A stretch of DNA of 64,000 bases from contig MFPR01000030.1 in the NCBI GenBank assembly GCA_001784175.1, forward strand, positions 109,420 through 173,419. Direction: 5' to 3'. Of the stretch, positions 50,271 to 58,395 are shown in pieces; within the stretch, counting starts at the first letter, position 1, and every line of letters begins with the position of its first letter. Source of the DNA: Candidatus Lindowbacteria bacterium RIFCSPLOWO2_12_FULL_62_27. Lineage in GTDB: Bacteria > Lindowbacteria > 2-12-FULL-62-27. A program made the translations under genes and the position numbers. The notes below the pieces were generated by a model. The model had not been told where the DNA came from. It worked only from the letters and a program-made list of their open reading frames with translations, and did not search any database.

Positions 50271-51164
50271 GTGATCTCCACGCTTGCGGCGTTGATCCTG
50301 GCCTGTTCGGCGGCCTTTGAAGCCAATGCCGGGATGATCGAACCGTCGCCGGCCCCAAGACCCGCGTGGATCGATGCCGCGCCCATGCCCACGGCCGAAT
50401 ATCAATTCTTTGTCGGCCAGTCGGAACCCATGTTATCCGAGATCGAAGCCCGGACGGCCGCGGCGCGGAATGCCGTCCATCAGATTGCCGATTACGTCGG
50501 CGTCCAGATCAACCTCGTCACCAGAGAAACAAGAAACAGAAATTCGCCGGCGGAAATCGGACATGTGCACGTCGAAGGCGCCAGTGTCGCGGTCACGCTC
50601 TCGGACGCGTTCATCAGCAAGCTCAGATACCGCAATTGGCGTTCGGAACAGGCCAGGGACGAAAAAAGCGGACGGACGGTCTGGACCGCGTGGGTCCTGA
50701 CGGAAGTCCCACGCGCCGAATTGGAGCGCGCCATTCAAACGATCCAGGCCCGCCGGGAACACGCCCGGTCACGCTTTGGCCTATACGGAAATGGCGCCAT
50801 CGTCTATCAGGCGGATCCGTCCATGCCGTACTTCACGGCTGTCCGGAACCACCTGGAGCGCCATCTGTCGAAATTCGAGATCGTGATTTTAAGCCGCCAA
50901 CCCGATTCAGGCCCGGCCATCCCCGTTCTGAACGTGTCCGGACGAGTCACTGTCGAGAAGACGATCTACGACAATCAATTCATCGCCGCTCAGCTCGTTC
51001 TGCGAATCCAGCACAATCTGCCCGACGGGACAACCGTGACGGATCACGTCATCTCCGGAACGCGGCGCGCTTACGCGAATACGATCGAAACCGCCCTTGA
51101 AACGGCGATTGACTTGTTTCTGCAGGATTTCGGCCCCGAACTCCTGTCAGCCATTCGGGGATAA
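50271..51164 (+). CDS. LPP20-like exported protein, larger paralogue
   Basis: The 297 residues start at GTG directly after the previous stop. An N-terminal signal (LAALILACSAAFEANA) contains LILAC, a possible lipobox. RPAWIDAAPMP, YQFFVGQSEPM, EARTAAARNAVHQIADYVG and VWTAWVLTEVPRAELERAI copy the LPP20 pattern of the upstream lipoprotein. The last 130 residues form a second alpha/beta domain (VSGRVTVEKTIYDNQFIAAQLVLRIQ) like the TolB-N/CsgG group, giving a two-domain envelope protein. Confidence 0.62.
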   Translation: MISTLAALILACSAAFEANAGMIEPSPAPRPAWIDAAPMPTAEYQFFVGQSEPMLSEIEARTAAARNAVHQIADYVGVQINLVTRETRNRNSPAEIGHVHVEGASVAVTLSDAFISKLRYRNWRSEQARDEKSGRTVWTAWVLTEVPRAELERAIQTIQARREHARSRFGLYGNGAIVYQADPSMPYFTAVRNHLERHLSKFEIVILSRQPDSGPAIPVLNVSGRVTVEKTIYDNQFIAAQLVLRIQHNLPDGTTVTDHVISGTRRAYANTIETALETAIDLFLQDFGPELLSAIRG

Positions 51165-51185
51165 ATCAGCAAGGGAGGTCATCCA

Positions 51186-51449
51186 ATGTTCAGCCTGATG
51201 AAAATCGTTTTCTGGCCTGTCAAAGAGGCCGGCAAATTCTTTCTGATCCTCTTTCTGCTTTTCCGGTTTACATCGCTGTCCGATTACGTCGCCCCACGGA
51301 CGATGACTGCCGGTCTCGTGTCCGTCGCCAAGAACGGCTGGAACCGATGCCGGTATCTGGTTGCCGAAAGCGCCGACTACATCCGATCGGCATCGGCGGC
51401 AGTGGGTCGGTCGGCCGGTCAAAGCCATGAAGAACCGTCAAAACAGTAG
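51186..51449 (+). CDS. Small single-helix membrane protein
   Basis: The 87 residues follow GGGAGGTC. One hydrophobic segment (GKFFLILFLLFRF) near the N-terminus is flanked by basic residues, then a polar Ser/Ala-rich tail (ADYIRSASAAVGRSAGQSHE). No family is recognised. It ends the FlgT/LPP20-like operon and may tether it to the inner membrane. Confidence 0.55.
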   Translation: MFSLMKIVFWPVKEAGKFFLILFLLFRFTSLSDYVAPRTMTAGLVSVAKNGWNRCRYLVAESADYIRSASAAVGRSAGQSHEEPSKQ

Positions 51450-51497
51450 CTCCATGCTGTCCAAGCCGCATCTTAATAGATAGAGGAGGTGGTTTAG

Positions 51498-51866
51498 ATG
51501 TTAGTACTAGCGTTCAAGATTATGGTAGGGATTTTCATGTTCAGAGTATTGTTGTCGTTTGTTCAAGCCATGAATAAGAAGCCCGAAACCATGAGCGCAG
51601 AATTGCCGTGTATGATTGAGATAGGCAAGTTTGGTGCTGATGAAGTAGATTTTAAAGGTTTGGAAAAAGGTGTAGGGAAAATCGCCAGTCTTCGAGTATT
51701 GAAGAACCGTATTAAGGAACTTCAAATTCAGATCACTAAAGTGGAGAATTCTGGAGTACGTTTCAAGCTGGAGAAGATATTAGAGAGGTACGTTCAGGAA
51801 CAGAAGAGAATCCGGCGAGAGGTACTTACAGAAGAGTATATCTACTGGGAAGAGCTTCAAAAGTAA
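51498..51866 (+). CDS. AT-rich gene for a membrane-anchored coiled-coil protein
   Basis: The 122 residues follow AGAGGAGGTGG. An N-terminal hydrophobic helix (LVLAFKIMVGIFMFRVLLSF) is followed by a charged region and a likely coiled coil (RVLKNRIKELQIQITKVEN, then KLEKILERYVQEQKRIRREV). Base composition is clearly more AT-rich than the operon before it, marking the entry into a foreign segment. No family is recognised. Confidence 0.6.
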   Translation: MLVLAFKIMVGIFMFRVLLSFVQAMNKKPETMSAELPCMIEIGKFGADEVDFKGLEKGVGKIASLRVLKNRIKELQIQITKVENSGVRFKLEKILERYVQEQKRIRREVLTEEYIYWEELQK

Positions 51867-51913
51867 AGGATGGGAACCTTGGAGGAATTCATGGATGTGG
51901 ACGAATCCTCCCA

Positions 51914-52168
51914 ATGAGCACGATCTCCCCGGACGACGCACGTGATCTGCTGAAAGTTCTGATCATGAATCTGCCGAAGCGCCACAGACAAATCATCTAT
52001 TTGATCGATTACGAAAAACTGACCCATGCCGATGTCGCGGATGTCCTGAACTTGGACGATGGCCACAAACCCTTGATGAGCGCACAGCGTGTCGAACGGA
52101 TTTACGATAGAATCCGCGTCCGCCTCCAAAGGCGGATGGAGAACGAGGGGTATTACGGGTTTTTATGA
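51914..52168 (+). CDS. Stand-alone sigma-70 region 4-like protein
   Basis: Of 84 residues, about 60 form one domain: LLKVLIMNLPKRHRQIIYLI, then DYEKLTHADVADVLNL, an eight-residue insert, and SAQRVERIYDRIRVRLQRRM. This is the LP-x-R-x-R-x-x-x-L...L-x-x-x-D/E-x-A-x-x-L and S-x-x-x-V-x-x-x-x-x-R-x-R order of sigma region 4.2, which binds the -35 promoter element. No region 2 is present, so alone it could not melt DNA. It may act as a co-sigma, an anti-activator or a repressor for the island. Confidence 0.65.
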   Translation: MSTISPDDARDLLKVLIMNLPKRHRQIIYLIDYEKLTHADVADVLNLDDGHKPLMSAQRVERIYDRIRVRLQRRMENEGYYGFL

Positions 52169-52248
52169 CGTTGGAGACTGCAACGGAAAAATCTCGGTAT
52201 CGTCCTGACGTTGTCCGCTGACCGCCGTTCATGCTATGAATAATCGTC

Positions 52249-53577
52249 ATGGCTCGAAACGCGTCTGGAGGAAATTCGCCTGACCCCAAGGGGTTTGTGG
52301 TTCCGCATCTCATCGATTGGCTGAAAAAATGCAAACAGGGTCCGCTACGGCCGCCAGAAATGCCCAACGATGTAAAGGCGGAACTTCTTAATTGGGTTAT
52401 CCAGCGTCTAAGATCGGCGATCTATCATTCTACCGGCGAATCCCATCCGCCGCGGCCTACGACTGAATCGAAAGTTGAGAAACCGGAGACTCGCCATCCG
52501 ATCAACATCTTTGACCACATCACTGACACCGATCCGGGACTCCCAGCGAAGCAACTGACGGCGGCTGAAAAAGGGGAATTTTATGCCCGATTTTATCAAT
52601 CCTTCTACGAAAACGTCGCGTGGGTGTTTTTCGAGGAGAAAATCCTGCCGACCGAGGAGGACATACAGCAGGGTCTGCCCCTGAATGAATCCTTTTTGAA
52701 ACAGGCGCTGGGCGCCAAAATAATCGGCGACGCGGCGCTTCATGCAAGCCTCAATCAGCGTGTCAACTGGTGGATTCTTGACCAATGCCGTAAACGAAAC
52801 AAGGAATCAGATTACGGCCTGCTCGGTCTAAAGATCGACGACATCCTCAAACATGGGGAACAGCATTTTTTGAATGTGCAGGATTCGGACAACTGGCGAG
52901 CCGGTCTTTGGATCCTCATGGGGTTGCCGAAAGAAGCGCAGGCAGATATGAACCGCATCGGCGAATTCCAGGGCCGCTGCCGAACGATCGCCGCTGTGGC
53001 CTGCGAGTATGATGAGGACAACAATAACCTGAGCATCAAATCCCGTGTAATCAAACCGCTTCTCATTCAAATTTTTCAGGCGGTTGGCGAGCCAATGTCG
53101 GTCGATGAACTGCGGCAAATCGTTGCGGGCAAAATGAGCATTTCAAAGATGGATGGGGAACTCAGTCTCGACGTGACCAACAAGGACGGGGATCCGTGTT
53201 TGGTTCCGGAAAGCGATCTGCAAGCCGATGCGCCGCCGGCGGACGAATTTGCGGTTGAGCCGTGCGCGGCCGAATTCATCCGTCTGACAGGTCTTGATCA
53301 GGATCTCGGATTTTATCTGGCAGCCCTCCGTGAGTATCGCGCCGGCGCCTTCACCTCCGCGCGTCTGGCGCCGATACTGACCCGCACGTTGAACGTCTCG
53401 CTTACTACTGTCTACAATAAAATCAAGCGCGTCGACAGTCTATTTGATTTTTTTAAAGGCAATGACAACCCGAATCGGAATTTATTCGCGGACGAGTTGA
53501 TCCGCTGGCTTGAAAAGTGCGCCGATTCCGCGTTCAACAAGAAAGCGAGGGTGGTTGGGAATAAATCAAATGCGTAA
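52249..53577 (+). CDS. Large cytoplasmic protein of unknown function
   Basis: In this 442-residue protein residues 1-90 are basic and polar with VVPHLIDWLKKCKQG. Residues 100-260 are helical (FYARFYQSFYENVAWVFFEE, WWILDQCRKRNKESDYGLLG). A later stretch (AAEFIRLTGLDQDLGFYLAALREYR, then LAPILTRTLNVSLTTVYNKI) may contain a helix-turn-helix. There is no membrane segment. It follows the sigma-region-4-like gene by 80 bases and overlaps the next gene by eight, so it belongs to the same unit. Function is unknown. Confidence 0.65.
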   Translation: MARNASGGNSPDPKGFVVPHLIDWLKKCKQGPLRPPEMPNDVKAELLNWVIQRLRSAIYHSTGESHPPRPTTESKVEKPETRHPINIFDHITDTDPGLPAKQLTAAEKGEFYARFYQSFYENVAWVFFEEKILPTEEDIQQGLPLNESFLKQALGAKIIGDAALHASLNQRVNWWILDQCRKRNKESDYGLLGLKIDDILKHGEQHFLNVQDSDNWRAGLWILMGLPKEAQADMNRIGEFQGRCRTIAAVACEYDEDNNNLSIKSRVIKPLLIQIFQAVGEPMSVDELRQIVAGKMSISKMDGELSLDVTNKDGDPCLVPESDLQADAPPADEFAVEPCAAEFIRLTGLDQDLGFYLAALREYRAGAFTSARLAPILTRTLNVSLTTVYNKIKRVDSLFDFFKGNDNPNRNLFADELIRWLEKCADSAFNKKARVVGNKSNA

Positions 53578-54799
53578 GGACGTGGTCAGTATGTTATTGG
53601 ATGAAGACGCCCGGCCGGGCTTTCGGGCCGGCCAAATCTGGGCATTAACGGAGGCTGCCGGATTGCCGAATCCTGTCGTGTGTCTGCTCGGCAAGTCTGA
53701 AAGTGGGAGCTGGTCGGTCTTGAACGTCGCAGACAGGGACGTGTTACGAATGGCGTCGGACCGCGACCTCGTCCTGACGCCGGACGAATCGGGTTTGTCG
53801 TTCACGGCGATGATGGAAACCTGGAACCGCGCGGAAATTCCGCAATCGTTTTTGTCCCATTGCATGGGTACCGTTTCCGACACCATATTATTTACGCTCA
53901 AAAAAATGGCCAATCTCCCCTCCGATGCCGTCTACTCCGGCTCGCCAGTCGGTCGTGTCGGCCCGCCGATCCGCTATCCCGGCGACCCGAGAATCGAATT
54001 TCAGAAAAAGGAACGGTTATTCCCTCAGCAGGATCAGGTGCTGGAACTTGCAGCGACAACAGATTCGCCGGCCGTCATGGAAATATCCAGGGAGGAGTCC
54101 GATGAAATCAGCCGGAAGGTCGGCGGCGGCATTCTGACGTCAGTCTTCGAATTTATCAGCGACCTTCTTTGCACGCCGGCTGTCCAGCCGTTCCCTGTAT
54201 ATCAGGAATACAGTGTAGCGGCGGCGACCCGACCCGAACGGAGAGTCAGAGGGATTGACCATCGCATGGTGTCGGACGACCATGAGCTTGCGATCGGTCT
54301 TGTCCTGTGGGACGACGGGGGTCTTTCCGTCATCGTTTCCGGTAAGGATGTTGACTTTGACAGAGCCGAGTTCTTCAGCGAACGCGAGACCATCAAATGG
54401 TCGTTCAAATATGAGGGAGAATCCGCAGCCATGTATGACTTTTCCTCGGCTCTGCTTCGCGCCACAGGCAAGTTCCATATCGCGCTTCAGGTCGCCGGAG
54501 GCAAAATCACAGTCGACTGCCGACCGGCAGATGGAGGAAAAGAATGCAAAGTCCCCGCTGAACCGGTCTTGGTGTTTGAGGGGTTTCTCACGAAGTTCCG
54601 AAAATCCGGTAGCGATCTTGCCGCCGTAATAGGCATGATCGAGAAGGAAACTGATCCCGTTCTGCATTTTTTCATGGAGCAGATGCTGCTTAACGTCCTC
54701 AACAGCGCCGCCGACAAATCCATTTACAGGTCGTATGCCGGCGAACTCAAAAGGTCAACCACGAGGTTGGCGACATGGGTGGAAACCCATCTTGGCTGA
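53570..54799 (+). CDS. Cytoplasmic protein of unknown function, beta-rich N-terminus
   Basis: The 409 residues start at MRKDVVSMLLDEDARPG, overlapping the previous stop by eight bases. The N-terminal GQIWALTEAAGLPNPVVCLLG and WSVLNVADRDVLRMASDRDL resemble an SH3/PemK-like barrel. The middle is Pro/Gly-rich (GSPVGRVGPPIRYPGDPR) and a C-terminal beta region (ELAIGLVLWDDGGLSVIVSG) is followed by helices. No catalytic motif is recognised. It is translationally coupled on both sides and belongs with the sigma-region-4-like protein and the Lon-like pair. Confidence 0.62.
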   Translation: MRKDVVSMLLDEDARPGFRAGQIWALTEAAGLPNPVVCLLGKSESGSWSVLNVADRDVLRMASDRDLVLTPDESGLSFTAMMETWNRAEIPQSFLSHCMGTVSDTILFTLKKMANLPSDAVYSGSPVGRVGPPIRYPGDPRIEFQKKERLFPQQDQVLELAATTDSPAVMEISREESDEISRKVGGGILTSVFEFISDLLCTPAVQPFPVYQEYSVAAATRPERRVRGIDHRMVSDDHELAIGLVLWDDGGLSVIVSGKDVDFDRAEFFSERETIKWSFKYEGESAAMYDFSSALLRATGKFHIALQVAGGKITVDCRPADGGKECKVPAEPVLVFEGFLTKFRKSGSDLAAVIGMIEKETDPVLHFFMEQMLLNVLNSAADKSIYRSYAGELKRSTTRLATWVETHLG

Positions 54800-54842
54800 T
54801 GAGTTTGACGGGGGCGTGCCGTTGGAGGCGCTTCAGAAGACG

Positions 54843-55439
54843 ATGAAGTCAATCGCCGTTGTGGGCGAGATTGGCATCCTCACCGTCGATGCCGACAACG
54901 ATATGCACGTGTATTACCTCGTCTATGACCCCGGCGGCGAAAGTTGCACGCGATGGGAGAATGAATGTCTGACAGTCTTTCCGGACATCCGCACCCATTT
55001 TAGGCGCGTATCATGGCCTAGGCGTGACAGCCATTTCGTCAACATATCCCAGAAGAATTTCTATCTCCGTGATTTTCACACGAAAAACACGCAAGTGGCG
55101 TCATGTAAGAGCCGTTCAATAGCGCTCGGCGTTGCGCTCTGTGCCTTGTCTGTTGATTTCGATATCCAAATGAACAAGGTCGCTTGCACGGGTGATTTGA
55201 ACATCGACGGTGACATCGGCCCCGCGCCGGACGTCGCCAATAAGCTCCGGGATTTCGGGTATTCGAGATCGTTCGAGATGATTCTCATGCCCGCACAGCA
55301 TAAGAATCACGTGGAACGGATGGACTTCAGCAATGAGATTGCGGCCAAAATTTATTTCGTTTCCAATCTTCAGGAGGGTCTGGTCGCCGTCCATCAGAAG
55401 GTCAAGCCGAAACATTACCTGGGAATAGCCAAGCCGTGA
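54843..55439 (+). CDS. Lon S16-like domain protein 1, catalytic lysine lost
   Basis: The 198 residues run from MKSIAVVGEIGILTVDADND; the start is uncertain and could be a TTG at 54792. CKSRSIALGVALCALSVDFD, then VACTGDLNIDGDIGPAPDVANKLRDFG, FEMILMPAQHK and AAKIYFVSNLQEGLVAV follow the Lon protease S16 domain: catalytic-Ser helix, TGEIS-type strand, GGLKEKLLAA and ILP strand. In place of GGLKEK it has PDVANK, so the catalytic Lys appears absent. There is no AAA domain. A paralogue follows immediately. Confidence 0.62.
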   Translation: MKSIAVVGEIGILTVDADNDMHVYYLVYDPGGESCTRWENECLTVFPDIRTHFRRVSWPRRDSHFVNISQKNFYLRDFHTKNTQVASCKSRSIALGVALCALSVDFDIQMNKVACTGDLNIDGDIGPAPDVANKLRDFGYSRSFEMILMPAQHKNHVERMDFSNEIAAKIYFVSNLQEGLVAVHQKVKPKHYLGIAKP

Positions 55440-56782
55440 CAACCGGCCAGATCGGCATCCTGGCGTTGGACAAGGATGACACGGTGTCAGTGCTTATGCT
55501 GGCCTACAATCCCGATGGAGACAGCAGTACGAAGTGGGAGTCCGACAACCATGGCGCGTTTGACGACGTGCGTAAGGCCCTTTCGGGTTCCTCCCGATCT
55601 ACCGGGATGCGGGTGAAGATCACACGCGAGCACTTCTATCTACAAGATTTCTGTAGCCGTCAGACTCGAGCGCTGGCCTGTAGAGGCCGGTCGTTCGCCC
55701 TCGGCCTTGGTCTGTGCGCGCGGGCCGTTCAACTTGGAGTGGACATGTCACGCGTCATCTGCACGGGCAACGTGAACGCCGACGGCAATGTTCTGAGAGT
55801 CGACGGCCTTGAAAGCAAGTTGCGTTCATTTGGTCTGCATGATTCGTTCGACATGGTGTTGGTCCCAGCCGAACAGAAACCTGAGACTGAGGATTTGGTC
55901 CGAAGGAATGGCATTACGGAGGCGCTTTTTAACAAGATCAAGTATGTCAATACCCTTGGCGAAGCATTCGCCGAATGCGGGCTTCCGACTCCCACCACAC
56001 GATCTCCACGGGTTCTGGCGACATTGCTGGTGACGATCATTCTGTCTTTGTTCTTGGCCACCGCACTTTACAGGTGGTTTCAACACAACAAGCGAGGGAG
56101 CGCTAATGAAATCCGCTCGGTGCAAAAAACCAGTGATACGTCGGCACGGGCATCTACCGAGTCAAATTGGTTAAAGCCGGCATCAACAAAATTAATTGAT
56201 CTTGGAAACATACCTGAATTTGCCGGTCAGCAGATAACGCCTGAACCACTCAATCTAAAAGATGGAAAAGTCATTGAATGGCGTGAACAGAAAATGTCCT
56301 TTACTCTACCAAAAACTTGGGAACAAGTACTTTTTGCTGACGATGAGATGCGCTGGGAAGACAGACGTGCACCCGTCATCGGGAGCGGCGACGGCATATA
56401 TTTACAGGTTGTTACTCACAGAGGTGAAATTGACATACAAAAACATATTGGAGTAAAAGCAAAAGAACTCTTCGAACAATTTCTTAACGGTGATATACGG
56501 AGTTACACGCTACTTCCCATAGATGGTGTTGTAGGGATTTTATGGATAGACCCCAACATATCAGACGGCACCCCGATATATTTATCAACCGACACTTACA
56601 ATTATGGATCGGTGAGTTTGTATGACCACGAATACTGTTCAATATATTGGGTAGGTGTTAAACCTTTTCAAGGCGGCGCGAGAACTATGGCGATAACATG
56701 TCAGGCTGTTTACACCAGATATCCGCTTGCTTCGCCGACTCTATTGGCTATCATTCGATCTGTAAAATTTCAGTCTAAGTGA
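55436..56782 (+). CDS. Lon S16-like domain protein 2, membrane-anchored with extra domain
   Basis: The 448 residues start at GTG overlapping the previous stop (GTGA). The N-terminal 190 residues are a paralogue of the gene before: TGQIGILALDKDDTVSVLML, CRGRSFALGLGLCARAV, VICTGNVNADGNVLRVDGLE, then SKLRSFG and FDMVLVPAEQK. The Lon GLKEKL position reads GLESKL, with Glu where the catalytic Lys should be. A membrane helix (VLATLLVTIILSLFLATALY) and a 220-residue soluble domain follow. The gene's last 700 bases are much more AT-rich than its start. Confidence 0.65.
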   Translation: MTTGQIGILALDKDDTVSVLMLAYNPDGDSSTKWESDNHGAFDDVRKALSGSSRSTGMRVKITREHFYLQDFCSRQTRALACRGRSFALGLGLCARAVQLGVDMSRVICTGNVNADGNVLRVDGLESKLRSFGLHDSFDMVLVPAEQKPETEDLVRRNGITEALFNKIKYVNTLGEAFAECGLPTPTTRSPRVLATLLVTIILSLFLATALYRWFQHNKRGSANEIRSVQKTSDTSARASTESNWLKPASTKLIDLGNIPEFAGQQITPEPLNLKDGKVIEWREQKMSFTLPKTWEQVLFADDEMRWEDRRAPVIGSGDGIYLQVVTHRGEIDIQKHIGVKAKELFEQFLNGDIRSYTLLPIDGVVGILWIDPNISDGTPIYLSTDTYNYGSVSLYDHEYCSIYWVGVKPFQGGARTMAITCQAVYTRYPLASPTLLAIIRSVKFQSK

Positions 56783-56844
56783 ATGCTCATGGGAATTCTC
56801 TTTTTAACCTGACGTGGGGTGTGAATAAAAATAGGGAGAGTTCA

Positions 56845-57474
56845 TTGAACCTCGACGCGAACCTTCGAACGTATCTTGACGGCCGCAAGCCCGACGCGCG
56901 GTACGCATCGTTCGACTACTGCTTCAATTACTTCCAGTCGTTTCGCGACGGAAACATCAGCACGTTGTGTAGTCCGGCCAACGTACAGCTAAGCTGCCTT
57001 CAGCTCGGTTTCTATCTCGCGAGTTGGGGCATGCTCCGGGGCTCCGCCGAGTTGTTGCAAAAGAGTGCCATGCATCTCATTCCCGTCATAGAGGTAATCG
57101 CACGTACTGACGCGTCCTTGTGGGAACTTGATGCCCACTGCTACACCGAAACCAACATTCACCGCCTCTTGGATGTGGCGAGCCATTTACGCCAAGCTAA
57201 TTCTGGGATGTCCGACATTCTCGTCACGAAGATCATGCTCGGGGTGTTCGGCAATGTTCCCGCCTTTGACACGAATTTCAAGAGAGGCTGCCAAGTCGCC
57301 ACGTTCGGCCCCAAGGCCTTGAGGAAGATCGGCGCCTTTTATCAAGATCATTCTGCGATCATCGACGCATTTCGGGTGCCGACGCTCGACTTCGTAAACG
57401 GTGTCCCCACTCAGCGCAAGTACACTCGCGCGAAGGTCATCGACATGGCCTTTTTTATAGAGGGTATGGCGTGA
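56845..57474 (+). CDS. Hypothetical protein of a possible integron gene cassette
   Basis: The 209 residues run from a TTG after AGGGAGAG; the frame is open back to a GTG at 56779, so the start is uncertain. The protein is helical with FNYFQSFRDGN, LQLGFYLASWGMLRGSA, VFGNVPAFDTNFKRG and YTRAKVIDMAFFIEG. I believe proteins with this ending occur among cassette-encoded hypotheticals, but cannot verify it here. The stop is ten bases before an attC-like site, the normal position in a cassette. Function is unknown. Confidence 0.6.
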   Translation: MNLDANLRTYLDGRKPDARYASFDYCFNYFQSFRDGNISTLCSPANVQLSCLQLGFYLASWGMLRGSAELLQKSAMHLIPVIEVIARTDASLWELDAHCYTETNIHRLLDVASHLRQANSGMSDILVTKIMLGVFGNVPAFDTNFKRGCQVATFGPKALRKIGAFYQDHSAIIDAFRVPTLDFVNGVPTQRKYTRAKVIDMAFFIEGMA

Positions 57475-57483
57475 ACGAAGATC

Positions 57484-57540
57484 GCATAACTAGCCGCTCA
57501 ACCCGCCGCCGTTCTGGCGTGGGTTCGTAGGGCGTTAGGC
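57484..57540 (+). other. attC-like integron recombination site
   Basis: GCATAAC (57484-57490) and GTTAGGC (57534-57540) are the outer arms, the latter an exact GTTRRRY core. Inside them AACCC/GGGTT, CTAG/GTAG and GCC/GGC pair to give an imperfect stem about 57 bases long with a GCCGTTCT loop. Size, core sequence, folding and position just after a stop codon fit a cassette attC site. The left arm deviates from RYYYAAC at one base. Confidence 0.6.
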
Positions 57541-57670
57541 TGACAAAGTTCGTCAAGCAGGGGATGCTCGACCTTCACAGAAGTCAATCCTTTTTTAGAC
57601 TTAGCTATCGGAGATTCGCCGAAGGTAATGTGGGTGGCTCCCACATCGAAAAGGCATGGAGGTGATAGTC
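57541..57670. other. Gap before the zinc-finger gene
   Basis: This 130-base gap has no gene or clear promoter. ATGGAGGTGATAGTC at its end supplies the ribosome binding site for the next ATG. Confidence 0.4.
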
Positions 57671-57847
57671 ATGGGACAAACTTGCGGCGATTGCCACGGA
57701 AACGGCCGGTGCAGTCACTGTCACGGATCAGGTAAGCAAGACTATCCAGGATACGGAACACCAAGCGACAACCCCTGTTCGTGGTGTCGGGGATCTGGAG
57801 TTTGCCAAATTTGCCAGGGGAAAGGTGGGTGGAATTTTCCACGGTGA
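57671..57847 (+). CDS. Minimal DnaJ-type zinc-finger protein
   Basis: This 58-residue protein consists of four CxxCxGxG motifs: CGDCHGNG, CSHCHGSG, CSWCRGSG and CQICQGKG. These are exactly the cysteine-rich domain of DnaJ/Hsp40, which binds two zinc ions and helps hold unfolded protein. No J-domain or C-terminal domain is present. Two motifs read CXXCH, but the protein has no signal peptide, so heme attachment is not expected. The ATG is set eight bases after GGAGGTGAT. Confidence 0.72.
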   Translation: MGQTCGDCHGNGRCSHCHGSGKQDYPGYGTPSDNPCSWCRGSGVCQICQGKGGWNFPR

Positions 57848-57939
57848 CGTGGCTATTAATTGTGGATATGTACCAGATATAGGACATTCTTGCGTGTCGA
57901 CGAACGACTACGCACAATAAGTATACTGCGGAGGTGGTA

Positions 57940-58395
57940 ATGATGGATGATGAGGCTGCCAGCAAAATGATCAAAGAAACGGAGGCCGAGGTTGACCATC
58001 TGGTAGACAACTATCCGAGGCAGCCACGGGCCACGCAAGTAAAACAAGCAATCGATGAATTGAACGCTCTGATGGCCAGTTGGGAAAAAAGTACGGAGGA
58101 AGAAGTTTCCGAGCTTGCTGAGACGACAGGAAGGTCGTTAGTCATGGAGGCAGGCTACCATCGTGCCATGCCAGCGGTGTTGGCAACCGCTGAGCGTTTT
58201 ATGGATGTCGATGATGATGAGATAGTCCGACTATTCGCTTCCAGCAAATCTCCTGCACCGAACGGTGGAACATGGCCGGATTTCTTCAAACAAAAAGGCA
58301 AGACAATCGCCATGAAGGCTGCAATATTTGCGAATGCGATAGAATCAAAGAGCCGTAAGATAAAGAAAAATGAAGTGGGAAACGGCCTACCGTGA
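57940..58395 (+). CDS. Helical protein of unknown function
   Basis: The 151 residues start at MMDDEAASKMIKET after GCGGAGG. The protein is largely alpha-helical and acidic: EVDHLVDNYPRQPRATQVKQ, LNALMASWEKSTEEEVSELA, MPAVLATAERFMDVDDDEIV, with a basic C-terminus (KSRKIKKNEVG). There is no membrane segment or known motif. It overlaps the next gene by four bases, so the two are probably partners. Confidence 0.6.
   Translation: MMDDEAASKMIKETEAEVDHLVDNYPRQPRATQVKQAIDELNALMASWEKSTEEEVSELAETTGRSLVMEAGYHRAMPAVLATAERFMDVDDDEIVRLFASSKSPAPNGGTWPDFFKQKGKTIAMKAAIFANAIESKSRKIKKNEVGNGLP

Noticed and set aside
57671-57847. The CXXCH motifs in the zinc-finger protein as a diheme cytochrome
   Set aside because: There is no signal peptide, and all four motifs fit the DnaJ CxxCxGxG pattern.
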